Source: an uncultured Bacteriovoracaceae bacterium | GTDB taxonomy: Bacteria; Bdellovibrionota; Bacteriovoracia; Bacteriovoracales; Bacteriovoracaceae | DNA: 42,892 nucleotides | Direction: 5' to 3' | Assembly: GCA_938017795.1 (NCBI GenBank) | Contig: CALIJZ010000036.1 | Coordinates: 1-42,892 of the forward strand | Part shown: one piece after another, positions 40,071 through 42,892 of the stretch | How the letters are laid out: every line of letters starts with the position of its first letter | How positions within the stretch are numbered: position 1 is the stretch's first letter | Position numbers and translations under genes: made by a program | The notes under the pieces: generated by a model | Database searches by the model: none | Told to the model about the DNA's origin: nothing | What the model saw: the letters and a program-made list of their open reading frames with translations, nothing else

Positions 40071-41201
40071 CTAGTTTGTTAATTTATCAAACTTAATTTT
40101 ATCATCTGAATAAAATACTTTTGGTTGGAAATCACTTTTCAACTCTTTAAGTTCTTCTAATAATTCAACACTGATTTGTTGACCATCATTTTTTACATTG
40201 AAAAACTTCAAAACTTCTTTAGAGATCTCACAAGTTGTCGAGTTAGAACATAACTTAATTAAAGCAAATGCCTTTGCTTTCTTCTCTGATGCAGAATGAA
40301 GATTTTGGCTAGCTTCATCAATTCCATATCTATTAATAATGTCTGATTGAGAAATATAGATCTGATTATTTTTCTTCACAACTATTTTATTGCCAATTTT
40401 TGCTAAGTCGATAATGAGGACATATTTTTCACCTAAATGTTCAACACTCATATAGACTTCTTTTAAATTACTATTTCGATCTTCTTGAACAAAAAATCCT
40501 TCAATGTCATGAGCTGGAATGTAAAGAGGAAAAAGAACCTCTCCAGCATCATCAGCATAACCTTGTCCCCATCGCCCATGGTCTATATATGATCGATAAT
40601 TTAAATCGACACTTCTTTTCATACCTTGTTCTTTAATCAAAGTAACATAAGGACTGTAGTGCCTAGCCGTTTCATAGAAATATGAACCAAAAATTCCTTC
40701 AGGATTCCAATCTATATATTGATGGCCTATAGAATTTATCATTTCTTCATATATTCTTTTCTTTTTAAGAGATAAGAATTTTTTTTCAATTACTTGTCTA
40801 ACAAAATCATATTTTTCTTTTTTTGATGGACTAGGCTTGTTTTTTAAAAATTTTGATACAGCTGTTTTGTAAAATTTTTCTAATTCAAAGTACCTAGGAG
40901 GGCTAGATCTTAACCAAGGGTTTGGATCTGGATTACCGTCTATCATATTTATCATGACAGTAATAACCTTAGTTTCGATTATTGATAAGCTATCTCCAAG
41001 CATGGCCTTGATTGCTTTAACTCGAGATAATTGCTTATATCCCATTCCTCTATAAGCGGTATTTCCTGTTCGTGGAAATTGAATTCCATTCATTTCCTTG
41101 GGCTTTATATTGTATTCTTCTAAGCTAAACTTAGGAGAATCAATTGGAGCTTGAGCAAAGATTAAGATTGGAAAAAGTAATAGAGAATAGAAAAATGTCA
41201 T
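40071..41201 (-). CDS. secreted protein with ADP-ribosyltransferase-like motifs
   Basis: 376 aa from the Met at 41201, with AAGGTGAG before it and a signal peptide MTFFYSLLLFPILIFAQA. The longer frame to 41234 has no secretory start. Three segments resemble the R-S-E set of mono-ADP-ribosyltransferases: NTAYRGMG (Arg51), SYFYETARHYSPYVTL (about 173-188, STS-like region), and DDAGEVLFPLYIPAHDIEGF (Glu221), the last being close to the catalytic-Glu strand of many bacterial ARTs. The rest is unrecognised. Transcribed alone and opposite its neighbours. Motif similarity is by eye only; it could be unrelated. Confidence 0.5.
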   Translation of the reverse strand: MTFFYSLLLFPILIFAQAPIDSPKFSLEEYNIKPKEMNGIQFPRTGNTAYRGMGYKQLSRVKAIKAMLGDSLSIIETKVITVMINMIDGNPDPNPWLRSSPPRYFELEKFYKTAVSKFLKNKPSPSKKEKYDFVRQVIEKKFLSLKKKRIYEEMINSIGHQYIDWNPEGIFGSYFYETARHYSPYVTLIKEQGMKRSVDLNYRSYIDHGRWGQGYADDAGEVLFPLYIPAHDIEGFFVQEDRNSNLKEVYMSVEHLGEKYVLIIDLAKIGNKIVVKKNNQIYISQSDIINRYGIDEASQNLHSASEKKAKAFALIKLCSNSTTCEISKEVLKFFNVKNDGQQISVELLEELKELKSDFQPKVFYSDDKIKFDKLTN

Positions 41202-41442
41202 TTGCTCACCTTGATAAATTTTTTTATTATTCATACGAGATTAAATAGAATCCGTCTAGGTACTTCTCTAATTTAACTAAAATCTTATCTTGTGCTAAAT
41301 ATTAGCACTTCAGAAGACTTTTGAGATAATTCTATTTCTCCAATGTGCTGAGAATTAGTCTTAGGAGGAATATGATCTGATCAAAAAATAGATTAAACTT
41401 TAGGAAATATTCTTTATTCTTGGGTTCATATTAGGAGGAAAA
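41202..41442. other. intergenic region with duplicated start-like site
   Basis: TTAGGAGGAA then ATGATC TGA at 41361-41380, and the same TTAGGAGGAA then ATGATT at 41431-41448, where the real gene begins. The first start has only two sense codons. Confidence 0.5.
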
Positions 41443-41973
41443 ATGATTTTTATTCAAGATTATTTCTTAATGATTTTTCTCCTAGCTTTTGGAACGATCG
41501 GAGCAATTGATGAATTTTTTTATCACAACCTTAAGTTTAATTTATTAGAAAGATCTCAAAGTTATATTGAGAATCTTCTTCATACAGTGAGATTATTATT
41601 GTACGCCTTTATTTATTTTTTCATTGCTAATGTTGAACTTTATGGGAACTTTGTATTTATATTGGCCATGCTTATGATCTTAGATATTATTGTAGGTTAT
41701 GGAGATATCATTGTAGAAAAAGAAAGTCGTAAAGACTTAGGTGGGTTACCCACTGGTGAATATCTATTACATATGAGCCTCTCCGGAGCATTGGGTGCAT
41801 TTTATTTATTACTCTCTTATAAGCTCTATTTAAATTTTTCAGAACAATCAAAAATTATTTTCAAAGAATATAGTTCTCCTTTTGTTCAATCTGCTCTCTC
41901 ACTATATGCATTCTTAGCTCTTGCTTTGTTTATTCTTTATAGTTTTAAGCTCAGAAAATCTGGACGGAATTAA
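41443..41973 (+). CDS. multi-pass membrane protein of unknown function
   Basis: 176 aa with AGGAGG optimal before the ATG. Four predicted membrane segments (about 5-24, 45-65, 70-90, 115-130, and a fifth near 150-168 in total four or five). Polar residues within or near membranes: AIDEFFYHNL, IVGYGDIIVE, EYLLHMS, an acidic/His set that could hold metal, as in membrane diiron enzymes, though no full motif is present. Its stop overlaps the next start by one base. Confidence 0.6.
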   Translation: MIFIQDYFLMIFLLAFGTIGAIDEFFYHNLKFNLLERSQSYIENLLHTVRLLLYAFIYFFIANVELYGNFVFILAMLMILDIIVGYGDIIVEKESRKDLGGLPTGEYLLHMSLSGALGAFYLLLSYKLYLNFSEQSKIIFKEYSSPFVQSALSLYAFLALALFILYSFKLRKSGRN

Positions 41974-42791
41974 TGTTTAAGAAAAACTTAAATATTATAG
42001 AAATGGATAAATACAGTGCTTGGAGAAAAATTTCTCTTGGCTCTTGGCGAATAAATGGAGACTCTCAAGTTTATTGTGAGCTGAAATTAAGCGTTGAAAA
42101 AGTATTGCCGTACTTGGAAGATAAAAACAAATCTCTCGATACTCAAATAACTCTAACTCACTTCTTAGGAAGAGTGACGGGTAAAATTTTAAAAGAATTT
42201 CCGGAGCTAAATGTATTGGTTAAATTTAATCGAATTTTTTTCAGGCAAGAAGCAAATGTTTTTTTTCATGTGAGTTATGGGAAAACTGATCTCTCAGGTT
42301 GCATGATTAAAGAAATTGACAAGAAAAGCCTTGAAGAAATTAGAGATGAACTAAATTTAGGAGCTGAAAATATAAGATCAGATCAAGATCAAAGCTTTAA
42401 ACAAATTAAGCAATTTTGGAACAAAGTTCCTAATTTTCTAGCTCGTCCGACATTAGATCTGATTAGTTTCTTAACTTATGGTTTAAACTTAAATTTAGAA
42501 AAATTTGGAGTTCCTAAAGATGCTTTCGGGAGTATGATGATCACCAATATAGGTAGTCTAGGCTTTGATTCGGCTTTTGTTCCTTTGGCTTCTTATACTA
42601 AGATTCCTCTTATTTTCGCATTGGGAAAAATTAAAACAGAGCCAGTTTGCCTAGAAGACAATTCGATTGTAGCGAGAAAAAGAGTTAGTGTTTGTATTAC
42701 TTTTGATCATCGAATTATTGATGGGAAGCTTGGTGCAAAAGTAGCCTCTGCACTTGAGAGGTATTTCAATGACCCTTCTTTGGTCGATTGA
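41973..42791 (+). CDS. stand-alone 2-oxoacid dehydrogenase-type acyltransferase domain
   Basis: 272 aa. Whole length is the chloramphenicol-acetyltransferase-like catalytic domain of E2 enzymes, with the active-site HxxxDG in FDHRIIDG (His246, Asp250) and SMMITNIGSLGFD before. There is no lipoyl or subunit-binding domain, so it cannot act as a classic E2 core. Such free domains act in other acyl transfers. It forms a two-gene operon with the membrane protein upstream, hinting at acylation of a lipid or membrane substrate. Confidence 0.8.
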   Translation: MFKKNLNIIEMDKYSAWRKISLGSWRINGDSQVYCELKLSVEKVLPYLEDKNKSLDTQITLTHFLGRVTGKILKEFPELNVLVKFNRIFFRQEANVFFHVSYGKTDLSGCMIKEIDKKSLEEIRDELNLGAENIRSDQDQSFKQIKQFWNKVPNFLARPTLDLISFLTYGLNLNLEKFGVPKDAFGSMMITNIGSLGFDSAFVPLASYTKIPLIFALGKIKTEPVCLEDNSIVARKRVSVCITFDHRIIDGKLGAKVASALERYFNDPSLVD

Positions 42792-42892
42792 TTGTTTTCA
42801 TCAATAGTAGCAAGATATATCAATTCTATTAATTTTTTTCTTCTAAATGATCTGTTTTTATTAGAAATTTTTGATGAAGTAAAAAGATCACT

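Noticed and set aside
1..42892. CRISPR array, IS element or prophage genes
   Set aside because: No regularly spaced repeats, no transposase or integrase, and no phage structural genes were recognised on either strand.

Overview
The window is AT-rich, dense in genes and clearly Gram-negative. It has Pal, many lipoproteins with a clean lipobox, several predicted outer-membrane beta-barrels, a sigma-54-type promoter and RmuC. The low GC, the abundance of unrecognised secreted and lipoproteins, and an HAMP-less kinase next to an OmpR-type regulator and a PilZ protein suggest a Bdellovibrionota-type predator such as Halobacteriovorax or Bacteriovorax. That is inference; no 16S or other decisive marker is present.

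Layout. 1-3.5 kb: a PhoX-like phosphatase with a strong terminator, then rmuC and a small barrel. 3.5-7.1 kb (minus): pal, DUF4398 lipoprotein, coiled-coil lipoprotein, tsaD, rsmA, smpB, packed almost without gaps. 7.2-9.7 kb: a large secreted HExxH metalloprotease-like protein with a C-terminal barrel. 9.75-10.0 kb: a candidate small RNA with a sigma-54 promoter, two GGA-loop hairpins and a terminator. 10.0-14.5 kb: histidine kinase, response regulator, PilZ protein, an unknown protein and a lipoprotein. 14.5-18.9 kb (minus): recJ, a barrel, a lipoprotein, rpmB and a small lipoprotein. 18.9-20.8 kb: two tandem paralogous barrels. 20.8-25.2 kb (minus): transketolase, then a three-gene overlapping set (nucleosidase-like, SPL-like radical SAM, small protein). 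25.2-27.1 kb: aldo/keto reductase, family-2 glycosyltransferase and tRNA-Ala(GGC).

27.1-38.0 kb is a genomic island. A 21-bp copy of the 3' end of tRNA-Ala recurs at 37974-37994, so tRNA and copy bracket about 10.9 kb like attL/attR, yet no integrase is inside. The cargo is three LysR regulators, each divergent from a small secreted protein gene, plus a GNAT acetyltransferase, a DUF5829-like lipoprotein, an APH-like kinase, a secreted propeller-like protein, and a duplicated gene pair whose two copies have decayed in opposite ways.

Beyond the island: cupin, lipoprotein amidohydrolase and GNAT in one overlapping operon; a secreted protein with ADP-ribosyltransferase-like motifs (minus); a small membrane protein and a stand-alone acyltransferase domain of the 2-oxoacid dehydrogenase E2 type.

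Most notable: the putative CsrA-titrating RNA beside a two-component system, and the integrase-less tRNA island with repeated LysR/secreted-protein modules.
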